Shown: positions 1 to 9,500 of the stretch, one piece after another
Numbering within the stretch: the first letter of the stretch is position 1
How the letters are laid out: every line of letters begins with the position of its first letter
From: an uncultured Gammaproteobacteria bacterium
GTDB lineage: Bacteria > Pseudomonadota > Gammaproteobacteria > Arenicellales > Poriferihabitantaceae
Assembly (NCBI GenBank): GCA_938021685.1
Contig: CALIFM010000061.1
Span: forward strand, 1-18,956
DNA length: 18,956 nucleotides
Reading direction: 5' to 3'
The notes under the pieces: generated by a model
The model's input: only the letters and a program-made list of their open reading frames with translations
What the model was told of the DNA's origin: nothing
Databases searched by the model: none
Translations under genes and position numbers: made by a program

Positions 1-2
1 CA

Positions 3-449
3 GATGAACTCATTCTGCTTGATGCCGAAACGGGGGCAATCCAAGCATTTACTCGCCCATTTAACATTAAACATTACGGACTGGATGCCATCAGGCAATT
101 GGTTGATTTAGACGCACTGGGCGACCAAGTCTTACGTGGCAACAATGTCCACATGATAGCTCATCGCGCTATTAATGCTGATTACCAACTGCATACACCA
201 AACCTAAACCGCTTATTATTTCCGCGCTATAAAAAAGACGCACCAAACACTCTGACAAAGCTAAGCGGCGCAGCAGCTGGCCTTGAATTAATGAAATCTA
301 ACGTCATTGCACGTAACCAACCAGGGCATGGTTTTGATCAGTTATTGGGCTTAGTTAAAAGTGTTGATTCGTACCGCCTTGATTACAATGACTTCAAGGT
401 ACTACCTGAGCTACTGGCACAAATGCAGCTGCCCGCTGATGGAAAATGA
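3..449 (+). CDS. HprK-related kinase A, C-terminal part (cut by window edge)
   Basis: The reading frame is open from the first bases and ends in TGA at 447-449, giving the last 148 residues. It opens with DELILLDAETG, then a TRPFNIK segment, later LLFPRYKKDAP, and ends in a helical stretch containing DSYRLDYNDF. From memory of the family, this is the C-terminal half of 'HprK-related kinase A', a P-loop protein related to HPr serine kinase/phosphorylase. The DE pair corresponds to the conserved acidic site after the Walker A segment, which lies outside the window. The family usually sits beside a PqqD-like small protein and a nucleotidyltransferase in exosortase/exopolysaccharide loci; the next gene here fits. 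Substrate and role are not established. An internal TTG at 99 is not a real start because the homology continues upstream of it. The family call is moderately sure. Confidence 0.7.
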   Translation, partial: DELILLDAETGAIQAFTRPFNIKHYGLDAIRQLVDLDALGDQVLRGNNVHMIAHRAINADYQLHTPNLNRLLFPRYKKDAPNTLTKLSGAAAGLELMKSNVIARNQPGHGFDQLLGLVKSVDSYRLDYNDFKVLPELLAQMQLPADGK

Positions 450-1566
450 GCAGCATGCTAAACTACTGGAGAATATCGCCAGTTTTGAGCTCAGCCCAGG
501 CGCACTACAACACCTAGAAAGCAATCTCAGTACGCTTAAAGACTGGGATGGTTTTATCAAGCAAATTGAATTAAACGGTCTCGCACCCTTATTCAACAAG
601 CACCTAAACGACCACTCCAGCTTATCCGACCACCTGCCCAAAGTGGTCTATATGCAGTTCAAAGCATTGGTGGTGCGCCATCGCCTAGCCACCGAAGTTC
701 GCGAAAAAGCCATCACCGAGGTTTTACAAGCCTTTGATGTTGCTAAGCTACAAGCTATCGCTCTGAAAGGTTTAGCATTAGCATACTGCATTTATCCCAG
801 CCCCAGCTTAAGGCCGATGCGTGACATCGATTTACTAGTAGCAAAACAGCGTGCGGCACAAGCACAGCAAACTCTACGTGATATCGGCTATAAGGCCGAA
901 GACCGCAAAACGGGCAGCTTATACGATCACCATCACCTACCCGAGGCAAGCAAAACCATTGATGGTATGCATATGAGCTTAGAAGTGCACCACGATGCTT
1001 TATCAGGTGACGTTGCTAGCTCCATTGCTGCACACAATTTAACCGAGGAGCTAATTGAATTTGAGATCAACCACCAACGCGTATGGCGATTAGGCCATAT
1101 CGACACTCTACGACACCTATGTCACCACACTTTTGAACCTGCACAGCGCATCAAACTTGGCTCCATACTGGATTTAGTGCATTATGCGCACACTTATTGT
1201 GACGAAATTGATTGGCCACGCATTAGAAAACAGTATCCCTTCATTATCAATAGTCTACGCTGCGTGCATTTTATTACGCCCTTGCCTAGCAATCTAATGC
1301 CGCAGATTAACCCACCTACTTGTAAGCCACCTTCAGGGCTGGGAAAAGGCTTTTTGCCGCTATCACAACTGATGCAGCAAAAAGGCTCATTCACAGATAA
1401 ATTACGAACTATGCTAACCCCTTCTGCTTGGTGGGCACATATTTTTTATGATGTGCCACCAGAAAAATCACTGTTCTGGGTACGCTGGATTCGCCACCCT
1501 GCTCAGCTAGCTAAATGGCTGTGGCGGCGTTATTTCGCTATCTTTAAAGAAAAGCTTAATTCGTAA
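439..1566 (+). CDS. Nucleotidyltransferase-family protein (PF14907-like) paired with the HprK-like kinase
   Basis: I place the start at ATG 439, which overlaps the end of the kinase gene by 11 bases and gives 375 residues; the frame also runs back to a GTG at 361, which would create an implausibly long overlap. No strong ribosome-binding site is visible, which suits translational coupling. An LKG turn (K110-G111) is followed about 18 residues later by DIDLLV (D129, D131), the metal-binding Asp-x-Asp of the nucleotidyltransferase fold. LEVHH (E182, H184) is a likely third conserved site. The tail (about 325-370) is rich in Trp and Arg with an RHPAQLAKWLWRR segment. This matches the 'uncharacterised nucleotidyltransferase' family PF14907 found in polysaccharide and HPr-rel-A loci. 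The nucleotide and acceptor are unknown. Confidence 0.75.
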   Translation: MENEQHAKLLENIASFELSPGALQHLESNLSTLKDWDGFIKQIELNGLAPLFNKHLNDHSSLSDHLPKVVYMQFKALVVRHRLATEVREKAITEVLQAFDVAKLQAIALKGLALAYCIYPSPSLRPMRDIDLLVAKQRAAQAQQTLRDIGYKAEDRKTGSLYDHHHLPEASKTIDGMHMSLEVHHDALSGDVASSIAAHNLTEELIEFEINHQRVWRLGHIDTLRHLCHHTFEPAQRIKLGSILDLVHYAHTYCDEIDWPRIRKQYPFIINSLRCVHFITPLPSNLMPQINPPTCKPPSGLGKGFLPLSQLMQQKGSFTDKLRTMLTPSAWWAHIFYDVPPEKSLFWVRWIRHPAQLAKWLWRRYFAIFKEKLNS

Positions 1567-1584
1567 ATCATTACCCATTTAAAA

Positions 1585-2673
1585 TTAGCTGAAAACTTCA
1601 TCATAGACTTTAGCTAGCTCGGTCACCATACGCTCAACGGTGAAGTCTGTTTGATATTTACGATAGCCTGCCTCCCCCATTTGCTGGCGCAAATCTCGGC
1701 TTTGTAACAATATCTCTAGTTTTTCTGCCAACACTGTCGCGTTGTCTTTTACTACCAAAAAACCTGTTTCACCATCGACTACCGCATCGCCTACTCCACC
1801 AACGTTAGTAGAAACCACTGGCAAACTGGCACTCATTGCTTCCAATGCGCTCAAGGGTAAGCCTTCGTATTTAGAACTTAAAACAAACAAATCACTGTCC
1901 GCTAAGCACGATGAAGCATTATTCAGACCGGGCAACAAGGTCACTTTTTTGCTCAAGCCCAGCTGTTTGATCTGATCTTCAATTTGTGGCTGCAGATGAC
2001 CAGAACCAATAATACTTAATGTAAAAGGGCTACTTACTTGAGCTAAGGCTTCCAACAACAAAGTTTGGTTTTTCACCCGTGTCAGCCGCCCAATATTAAT
2101 AATGTGCGGCACTCTATTTTGGTGCTTTGAACGCTTTTGCGTACCCTGCACGCCATTTAAGATACAGCGAAGACGTTTTTTAGGTGCAATAAAAAAGCGC
2201 CGCGCCAACTCATAATCGTATGTCGACACCACCACAATAAATTTAGAAAAGCGGCCCATCACCCATTCACTCACTAAGCCAATCAATCTACGTTTAAGTG
2301 GAGCCCCTTGAGTAAAAGCCCAACCGTGTGCAGTAAACATCGCAGGCGTAGCAGAGCGTTTCGCCGCCAAACGCGCGATAATACCTGCTTTTGATGAATG
2401 GCCATGAATCAAATCAGGTTTAATGCGGCTGATATGCTTTTTCAAGTCACGATAGGCAGCTAAATCTTTGCTCGGCGATAATCGTCGTACTAAGCTGGGC
2501 ATTACGATCACCTCAATGCCTAGCTGGCGAGCAGCTTGAGTTAAGAAGTCGTCTTCACCACACAGCAACACAAAGCGATAGCGCAGCCTTAAGCCCTTTA
2601 TAATGTCTAAGCAATGAACCTGCGCACCACCAACGTCAGCTTTGGTAATAACAATAAGAATAGTAGGCTGCAT
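1585..2673 (-). CDS. Glycosyltransferase family 4 protein
   Basis: This 362-residue protein has the two-domain GT-B plan of family 4 retaining glycosyltransferases. The N-terminal half starts with a beta strand and a GGAQVH loop (15-20), then HGHSSKAG (90-97) and FTAHGW. The C-terminal half has NIGRLTRVKNQ (193-203) and the family EX7E motif, E270 to E278, within a YEGLPLSALEAM segment that binds the nucleotide-sugar donor. No membrane segment is evident, so it probably acts at the cytoplasmic face on a lipid-linked glycan. Donor and acceptor cannot be told from sequence. It starts 10 bases after yjbQ and is the last gene of the smc-zipA-ligA-yjbQ unit. It converges on the nucleotidyltransferase gene with an 18-base gap holding no evident terminator. 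A role in envelope or exopolysaccharide synthesis is inferred from family and neighbours. Confidence 0.9.
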   Translation of the reverse strand: MQPTILIVITKADVGGAQVHCLDIIKGLRLRYRFVLLCGEDDFLTQAARQLGIEVIVMPSLVRRLSPSKDLAAYRDLKKHISRIKPDLIHGHSSKAGIIARLAAKRSATPAMFTAHGWAFTQGAPLKRRLIGLVSEWVMGRFSKFIVVVSTYDYELARRFFIAPKKRLRCILNGVQGTQKRSKHQNRVPHIINIGRLTRVKNQTLLLEALAQVSSPFTLSIIGSGHLQPQIEDQIKQLGLSKKVTLLPGLNNASSCLADSDLFVLSSKYEGLPLSALEAMSASLPVVSTNVGGVGDAVVDGETGFLVVKDNATVLAEKLEILLQSRDLRQQMGEAGYRKYQTDFTVERMVTELAKVYDEVFS

Positions 2674-2683
2674 AGCTAGTTAG

Positions 2684-3103
2684 CTAAGAAGCAAAATGCA
2701 ACACGACTTCTCGGCGATGCTGACTACGGCGAAGTTCGAACAAGTACAAACCTTGCCAAGTACCTAATAATAAACGCCCTTGTTCAAACGGAACCGCCAA
2801 GCTACTTTGGGTCAGCATGCACTTAATATGAGCGGGCATATCGTCCGGCCCTTCGGCTATATGGGTATAAAGCGGGTCATTCTCTGGCACCAAGCGATTC
2901 ATCCATTCAATTAAATCACGTTGCACACTAGGGTCGGCGTTTTCTTGAATTAGTAAACTGGCTGAGGTATGACGAATAAACATTGTAAGCAAACCAGAAG
3001 CATGGCCACTCCTTGCAAGCTGCGCACCCACTGCTTGCGTGATTTCTAACAGTTGCTGGCCCTGCGTATCCACTTGAATGCGTTGCAAACTTGGGTTTTG
3101 CAT
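2684..3103 (-). CDS. YjbQ/UPF0047 family protein (secondary thiamine-phosphate synthase family)
   Basis: The protein has 139 residues, normal for this single-domain family. The hallmark segment HTSASLLIQENADPSV (45-60) and the EGPDDMPAHIK stretch (84-94) carry the conserved His, Asn and Asp residues of the UPF0047 barrel. E. coli YjbQ has been reported to have weak thiamine-phosphate synthase activity and can compensate for loss of ThiE; its physiological role is unsettled. No thiamine genes lie nearby, so the name 'secondary thiamine-phosphate synthase' should be read as a family label. The gene starts 3 bases after the ligA stop and ends 10 bases before the glycosyltransferase, so it is almost certainly co-transcribed with both. 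Confidence 0.88.
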   Translation of the reverse strand: MQNPSLQRIQVDTQGQQLLEITQAVGAQLARSGHASGLLTMFIRHTSASLLIQENADPSVQRDLIEWMNRLVPENDPLYTHIAEGPDDMPAHIKCMLTQSSLAVPFEQGRLLLGTWQGLYLFELRRSQHRREVVLHFAS

Positions 3104-3106
3104 ACG

Positions 3107-5203
3107 TTAAGACTCGGAGTCCGTCACAGGCAAAGCATCATATGAATCGCCTTGCTCAAGAATTTGCGCTAATTGCGCTTCGCTTATTGTACTCACCTCC
3201 AGCTTTTCAGCTTTATCTGCTTTAGAACCTGCATTCTCGCCAACCAAAACTAAATCGGTTTTTTTCGATACGCTACCAGTTACCTTTGCTCCTTGGCTTT
3301 GCAGCAACGTTTTTAATTGTGATCGCCCATATTCGCTAAAAGTGCCCGTAATCACTACAGTTTTGCCGGTGAAAAACGTCTCTTCAGATGTCGGTAATGC
3401 AGCTGCCTCTGGCCAATGGATACCTTGCTCATTAATTAAAGCCTGCACCATTTCTTGATTGCCCTCTTCTGCAAAATAATCTAGCAAGCTTTGCGCAACC
3501 AGAGGCCCAATATCCTCTAGCTCTTCCAAACTTTCAAGATCAGCTTGCTGCAAAGCTTCTAAACTAGAATAAGCCTGCGCTAAAGTTTGCGCAGTGGTCT
3601 CACCCACCAAGGGGATACCTAATGCATACAGAAAACGTGCAAAAGTTGTGCTTTTGCTTTTTTCTATTGCAGCAAGCAAATTAGAAGCTGATTTTTCGCC
3701 CATTCGTTCGCGACCAATCAGTTGTTCATACTGCAAGGTATAAATGTCGACTGGTGTTGTAATCCATTCATCGTCCACGAGCTGATCTACCAGCTTTTCA
3801 CCCAAACCGTCGATATCCATTGCCTTGCGCGAAACAAAATGCCGAAGCATGCCTTTGCGCTGCGCAGCACAAACTAAGCCGCCCGTACAGCGCGCAATAG
3901 CCCCGCCTTCTGTGAGTTTAATTGGTGAATTGCACACCGGGCAACGCACAGGAAAATCAAAGGCCTTAGCACTGCTTGGCCGTCTATCGTGCAGCACTTT
4001 AACCACCTCAGGAATTACATCCCCGGCGCGACGTACAATCACTGTATCATCAGCACGCACATTAAGGCGTTCAATTTCATCTTGATTGTGCAAGGTCGCA
4101 TTTGACACAATCACCCCACCTACATGCACAGGTTTAAGTCTTGCAACAGGTGTGATCGCCCCTGTGCGGCCTACTTGTACTTCTATCGCCTCAACCACGG
4201 TAAGCTCTTCTTGTGCGGGGAATTTATGCGCTAAACACCATCGCGGCGCGCGTGCAGTATGGCCTAGTGCTAGCTGCTGCTCGCGACTATTAACTTTATA
4301 AACCACTCCATCCATGTCAAAATCGATACCATCGCGTTTACCCAACATCGCAGCATGGTACGCCAAACAGCCCTTGATACCAGACACTTGCTTGGACAAG
4401 TTGGTAACAGGCAATCCCCACTGTGCGAACTGAGTCAACAACTGTGATTGCTGTTCGGGCAACTCACTATTTTCTACCGCACCAGCGCCATAGAAATAGA
4501 CACTTAACGGTCTGCTAGCCGTTATCTTTGGGTCAATTTGACGTAAGCTGCCCGCTGCCGCATTACGTGGATTAGCAAAAGGTTTAGCACCATTCTTTAT
4601 TTGCTGCTTGTTCAGCTTGGCTAGATCAGAGCGGCGAATAAACACCTCACCACGCACCTCAAGGCGATCAGGAATATTCTTACCCTTTAAAGTAAACTGC
4701 TCACCCAGCACCGTGCGCATATTGTGAGTAATATCTTCACCTGTTTTGCCATCCCCCCGGGTGGCGGCATGGCGCATATGGCCACTTTCAAACAGCACAT
4801 TCACCGCTAAGCCGTCTAACTTTGGTTCACACAAATAATCAAGTGTTTGTTCTTCTTCAAGATTTAAACGCGCTTTAACTCGCCGATCAAAGTCTTCTGC
4901 ATCATCATCATCAAAACCATCGTTGATAGAAAACATTGGCTCAAGGTGCGCCAAGGGCGCAAATGCCGAGCTACGAGTTGTTGGCCCTACCGTTTGAGTT
5001 GGTGAATGCTCAAAAGCATATTGAGGATAGCGCTGCTCAAGCGAACGCAAATCATGCATCAACTGATCATACTGAGCATCCGGCAACTGCGGATCATCTA
5101 GCACGTAATAGCGGTAATTATGCTGCTCTATGGTAATTGACAAAGCTCGGATTCGAGCTAAAACTTGGGTATCTTTGTCGTGCGCTGAGGCCCTTGCGTT
5201 CAC
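3107..5203 (-). CDS. ligA: NAD-dependent DNA ligase LigA
   Basis: LigA seals nicks at Okazaki junctions and during repair, using NAD+ as adenylate donor. The 698 residues show the full domain order. Ia has HNYRYYVLD and PDAQYDQLM at 28-49. The adenylation domain has CEPKLDG with K128 as the AMP-accepting lysine, followed by the OB fold. A four-cysteine zinc site near 420-444 has spacing 3/15/6 as in E. coli. The helix-hairpin-helix region holds MDIDGLGEKL and YALGIPLVGE, and a BRCT domain starts near 610. The start is GTG at 5203-5201, embedded in GTGA so that it overlaps the zipA stop by 4 bases, which implies translational coupling. All catalytic elements look intact, so this is probably the essential replicative ligase. 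Confidence 0.97.
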   Translation of the reverse strand: MNARASAHDKDTQVLARIRALSITIEQHNYRYYVLDDPQLPDAQYDQLMHDLRSLEQRYPQYAFEHSPTQTVGPTTRSSAFAPLAHLEPMFSINDGFDDDDAEDFDRRVKARLNLEEEQTLDYLCEPKLDGLAVNVLFESGHMRHAATRGDGKTGEDITHNMRTVLGEQFTLKGKNIPDRLEVRGEVFIRRSDLAKLNKQQIKNGAKPFANPRNAAAGSLRQIDPKITASRPLSVYFYGAGAVENSELPEQQSQLLTQFAQWGLPVTNLSKQVSGIKGCLAYHAAMLGKRDGIDFDMDGVVYKVNSREQQLALGHTARAPRWCLAHKFPAQEELTVVEAIEVQVGRTGAITPVARLKPVHVGGVIVSNATLHNQDEIERLNVRADDTVIVRRAGDVIPEVVKVLHDRRPSSAKAFDFPVRCPVCNSPIKLTEGGAIARCTGGLVCAAQRKGMLRHFVSRKAMDIDGLGEKLVDQLVDDEWITTPVDIYTLQYEQLIGRERMGEKSASNLLAAIEKSKSTTFARFLYALGIPLVGETTAQTLAQAYSSLEALQQADLESLEELEDIGPLVAQSLLDYFAEEGNQEMVQALINEQGIHWPEAAALPTSEETFFTGKTVVITGTFSEYGRSQLKTLLQSQGAKVTGSVSKKTDLVLVGENAGSKADKAEKLEVSTISEAQLAQILEQGDSYDALPVTDSES

Positions 5204-6543
5204 GAAAATAGGCGTTTTGCTTCATCACTGCCGGCGGTGATCCCCAGCTTTTGCATTTGTGCTTCAACTTGATTTACATGGGCTTGCAGCTCCTCAAGCT
5301 GCTTAGGATCATACTCTTGCCCTTCATAAACAGACAGCGCTCCATTCACCCTTGAAGCATAAGCTTTAGCCTCGTCTAGCATCTGCCTAGCAACCGTAGC
5401 GGGTTTTTCAGATGTAGCTAATGACATAACAAATTTCAAAGCGCTAAATTGTTGATTTGCCGCGGCCATGTCTTGCTTGAATGCATCGCCATTAACGTCT
5501 TGTAAGTAATATAGCAAGAGATGCTTATCTGCTGCTTGCTTAAAGCGCGCATACCTGCCTTCATAGAAGTCTAGGCCTTGAATTTTGGCACAGTTTTCTA
5601 CCGTTGCTCCGTGCAGCGCACCATTGTCAACAGGCAACACAATCAACTCAATATCTCCTTGGCAGTTTGCATATAATGCAGCCAAATTTGAAGACTGAAT
5701 AGCGGCTTCAACAGCTGGCGCTAAGAATGTAACTGGTGCATCTAGTTTTTTTGCTGCCTCTTTAATTTCATCACAAAACCGCTCAAGCTGAGCTAACGTC
5801 AACGCGCCACCTTGGTGCAACAATTGGAACGAAACAACAAACTCTTGTACTTGATCCTTAGGCATCAAAGAGCCGAAGTCATACCATTGCTGATCTTGCA
5901 AGCTTAAACCATGCACTAAAACAGGCGATGGCACAGCTCTAGTCGCATTCGCAAGTAGCTGCAAAATATCTTTTTTAGTCTGTGCTTTGGGGACACTAAG
6001 TTTTGCCCAATAATCAATTTGACGCAAATTCTTGAACACAGCTGTTGGCGTGGTCTGAACTTCTGACGGCGACGTAGGCTCTGGTGTCAAGTTTTGCTCA
6101 CCTTCATCAACATTTTCGATAGCGCTCGTTTTAGCTACACCCAGTGGCTCATCCGTTTTTGATTCAAAAGGGCTGCCTTCATCTGTATCAATAAATGTAT
6201 CTGGAAACAAGCCCTTTCCCATGCTCTGATTAGCATTTGATTTATCCAGACCTAAAGGCTCGGTGCCAGCATCTACTTGCTCAAAGAAAGCATCATCTGA
6301 CTTTTTTTGATCGTTAAATAGCGGCAGCACCTCTGCATCAAGCTGAAGTTCGCCATCAAGCATCACAGCATCATCGCCAAGACTAGGCTCGCTTGTTGTT
6401 TCACGCTGACCCTTAACTTGCCTATTCTCCTTACGCCCAGCAAACAATGAGCTAAGTTTGACGCCAACACTTGGCAAGCTAACAATGGCCACACCAGCAA
6501 TAAGGATGGCGCCAACAATGAGCAATGCAAGTTGTAAATCCAT
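5200..6543 (-). CDS. zipA: Cell division protein ZipA, long form
   Basis: ZipA is an inner-membrane anchor that binds the C-terminal tail of FtsZ and helps assemble the divisome. The protein has 447 residues, well above the roughly 330 of E. coli ZipA. Residues about 4-26 form one N-terminal membrane anchor, starting MDLQLALLIVGAI, followed by basic residues (N-out topology). An acidic, Ser/Thr/Pro-rich linker runs to about 165. The remaining roughly 280 residues are folded-looking: a first alpha/beta segment with FVVSFQLLHQGGALT, then a second with KHLLLYYLQDV, KFVMSLA and a final helix-rich part that best resembles the ZipA FtsZ-binding domain. The place between smc and ligA, with a 4-base overlap into ligA, supports the identification. 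From memory, betaproteobacterial ZipA-like proteins have a comparable long C-terminal half. Confidence 0.87.
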   Translation of the reverse strand: MDLQLALLIVGAILIAGVAIVSLPSVGVKLSSLFAGRKENRQVKGQRETTSEPSLGDDAVMLDGELQLDAEVLPLFNDQKKSDDAFFEQVDAGTEPLGLDKSNANQSMGKGLFPDTFIDTDEGSPFESKTDEPLGVAKTSAIENVDEGEQNLTPEPTSPSEVQTTPTAVFKNLRQIDYWAKLSVPKAQTKKDILQLLANATRAVPSPVLVHGLSLQDQQWYDFGSLMPKDQVQEFVVSFQLLHQGGALTLAQLERFCDEIKEAAKKLDAPVTFLAPAVEAAIQSSNLAALYANCQGDIELIVLPVDNGALHGATVENCAKIQGLDFYEGRYARFKQAADKHLLLYYLQDVNGDAFKQDMAAANQQFSALKFVMSLATSEKPATVARQMLDEAKAYASRVNGALSVYEGQEYDPKQLEELQAHVNQVEAQMQKLGITAGSDEAKRLFS

Positions 6544-6591
6544 AATCTAAAGTCTATCTAAGCTAAAGGTTGGTCGTCATTCCACCACCAC

Positions 6592-9500
6592 TTATTCCAC
6601 CATCGCCAAAGCTTGATCAACATCCACTGAAACCACGCGCGAAACACCCGGTTCGTGCATTGTTACGCCAATTAAACTATTCGTAGCCTGCATAGTAATT
6701 TTATTATGTGTAATCACAATAATCTGCGCCCGCTGCGCTAAAGTCTTTAAGGTATCACAAAAGCGATCCACATTGGCATCATCCAGCGGCGCATCCACCT
6801 CATCCATCATACAAAACGGCGCGGGGTTTAGCTCAAACAAAGCAAACAACAAGGAAACGGCGGTTAAAGCCTTTTCACCACCCGAAAGCAAATGAATGGT
6901 GCTGTTGCGCTTGCCTGGCGGCTGAGCGGTCACCGTAATACCCGTGGTCAACCAATCGTCAGATGTTAGCTGCAACGAAGCGCGCCCCCCACCAAACAAC
7001 TTAGGAAAATAGCCTGAAAATGATTTTTCCAAAGCTGTATACGTCTCTTCAAAACGCACACGGGTTTCTTTGTCAATTTTACGAATCACCTTTTCCAAAG
7101 TTGCCAAGGCTTCTTCTAAATCTTGGTGCTGCTTTTCAAGATATTCAGCACGCTCAGACTGCGACTCATACTCCTCAATTGCTACCAAATTAACAGCACC
7201 GATCGCACCCAGTTTACGATCAATTTCACTAATCATTCGCTCACATTCATCCGCACTTGGCGCATCTTGCGGCACACTGATATCTTGCAAATTGTAGCCA
7301 TCGCGGCTGGCTTCTTCTGCCAACGATTCACGACGTGTTTTCTTGGCTTGCTGTTCAAGTCGTGATTGCTCTACGCGCTCACGCGCGGTGTTCACTTCTT
7401 GAACACACTGACTAAGCTCGCCTTGTGATTTTCGCACGGCTTCGTCTAAACCGCTCATAACCTCACGCGCTTCACGCAATTTACCTTCACCTTTCTTGCG
7501 CAAGCCCAGTTTTTGCTCAAGTTGCACTTCAAGCTCTTTGGTTGGGTCATCGCTTTCATTTGTTTGTGCTTGCGCACTTTTCTTGCGTTCAGCCAATTCT
7601 TGCTTTTGTTGCTTCAAGCGATCAAGGCCTGCTTGCACCGCATTAAATTGGGTTTCAATGCGTGCTTTATTAACATTACTTTCGTTCAGCTGTGTTTGCA
7701 CCTGCCGGTACTGTTGATCTTGTAACGCAACTTCTTCTTGCAGGCGCACTCCTTCAGCTTCAAGCTTTTCGTTTGATTTCCCATGGGCCGTAATTTCCGT
7801 ATTAGCAACTGCCAAACTAGCCTGTGCAGCATGCAACTTTTGCTGCTCTTCATCATGGTGTAACCCAATTTGATGCAATTCTTCTTGCACAACTGCAAGC
7901 CGTTGCTGCGTGTGCGCTTCCTCAGTATCTAATCGTGTCAGCTCACTGCGTTTGTGTGACAGCTGCTGGCTTTGTTCACGTTGCTGTTCACGCAGCTGAG
8001 TAAGTTGCTCTTCAAGCTCATTATGGCTTTGCTCATCAGTTTGCAGTTGGGCACCGAGTTTTTCGCTTGCTTGCTGTGCCTGCTGCAAATTATCCTGCAA
8101 TGATTCAATTTCTTCAGCGCGCACCAAATACCCTGTGTTCATTGCTGACTCACTAGCATGGCTAACCCAGTTTGCACCGTACATTACACCTGACTGGCAA
8201 ACAATACACTCACCTGCCTGCAATTTATCACGCACCGCTTGAGCCTGCTCAGCCGACTGTGCAGCATACACTCCGGCTAACAAGGGGCTAATATCTACAT
8301 CATCAGCCTGCAGATGTTGCTGCAACATAGGTAAACCAATGTCACGATTGGGCACGGCTGCACCGCTACGTGCAGAAATAAGAGTCACAGCCTGCTCAGG
8401 CATTTGATCCCACAATAGATGCGTTTCTTTTTTGTCAATCACTGCTTGAAAATAGGGGCTCAGCACACGATCGGCTGCACGCTGCCAACCGGATGCCACC
8501 TGTACTTTGCTTGCCAGCACATCCGCTTTATCTAAGCCCTGCGCCGTAAGCCACTTTTGATACTGCTGATCCGCATGACTTAAAGACGCCTGCTGAAATT
8601 CGTTTAGCGATGCCAAACGCGATTCATACGTGCGACTTAAAGACCGTTGGTCGGCTACTTGCGATTGTCCCTGTTGAATCTTTACTGCTTGCGCATCCAA
8701 GCTTTCTTTAAGCTGGTTAATTTGCTGATCAACTTCTTGCAGGCGCGCTTCTTGCGCTTCAAACGATTGCTTAACAGTGCTCATGCCCGTGCTTTCTAAA
8801 CTAGCGTTAAGTTTTTTTTGCTCGGCTTGTAGTTGCTCACTGCGTTGTGCAGAACGCTGCTGCTGAGCACTGAGTTGATCAATGATGGATTGTTGCAAGT
8901 GGCTGGCACTACGCGCAGTTTGTTCAGCAGTGCGCAGCTCATTAGCTTGGCTCTGCCAACTAGCTAAAGCATCTTGCTTTTCGGTCAATATATCGCGCTG
9001 CTCTACTAAGCGGTTATTCAACGTTTCAATTTGTGGCGTACATTGATCGGCTTCTTTTTGTAAATCTGCAGCGCGCGCTTGGTCTTGCTCCAATTGTTCG
9101 TCAATCACCTTTAAAGATTGGGCCATCTGCTCTAATTGCGTCACCCTTTGGCTATGGGTTGCGCGAATATGCTCAATCCGTTGCTCAAGCTCCGACACCT
9201 GTAAACCCAGCTCATAAAATTGGTTCTGCGCCTCATTTAGACCATCCTGTGCCTCGGCCTGTCCACTGCGTGATTGTTCAATTTTTAGCTCTAAAGCACG
9301 CTGCTGCGCCATCGCTTTTTCATACTGATTACTGGCAGCATCTAGCTTTTGCTGTTCTTGCTGCAAGTCTGATTGAATTTGATCTTCACGCAAGCGGTAA
9401 TATAAGGCCGTTTGCTCACGCTTCTGCTCCTGTAAGGTTTTATAACGCTCAGCCGCTTGTGCTTGGCGCTTAAGCCTACGCAGCTGCGCTAATAATTCGC

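Noticed and set aside
361..438. N-terminal extension of the nucleotidyltransferase to a GTG at 361
   Set aside because: It would overlap the kinase gene by 89 bases, and the extra residues do not resemble the family; ATG 439 gives the usual overlap arrangement.
1567..1584. Bidirectional terminator between the convergent nucleotidyltransferase and glycosyltransferase genes
   Set aside because: The 18 bases and their flanks contain no inverted repeat able to form a stable stem.
9033..9473. 146-residue open frame on the plus strand inside smc
   Set aside because: It lies wholly antisense to the well-supported Smc coiled coil and resembles no protein family; other plus-strand frames inside smc and ligA were rejected for the same reason.
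7120..9480. Repeated TTGCTG/CTTGC-like words suggestive of a DNA repeat or uptake signal
   Set aside because: They are the complement of Gln, Ala and Lys codons in the Smc coiled coil, with no fixed period or consensus.
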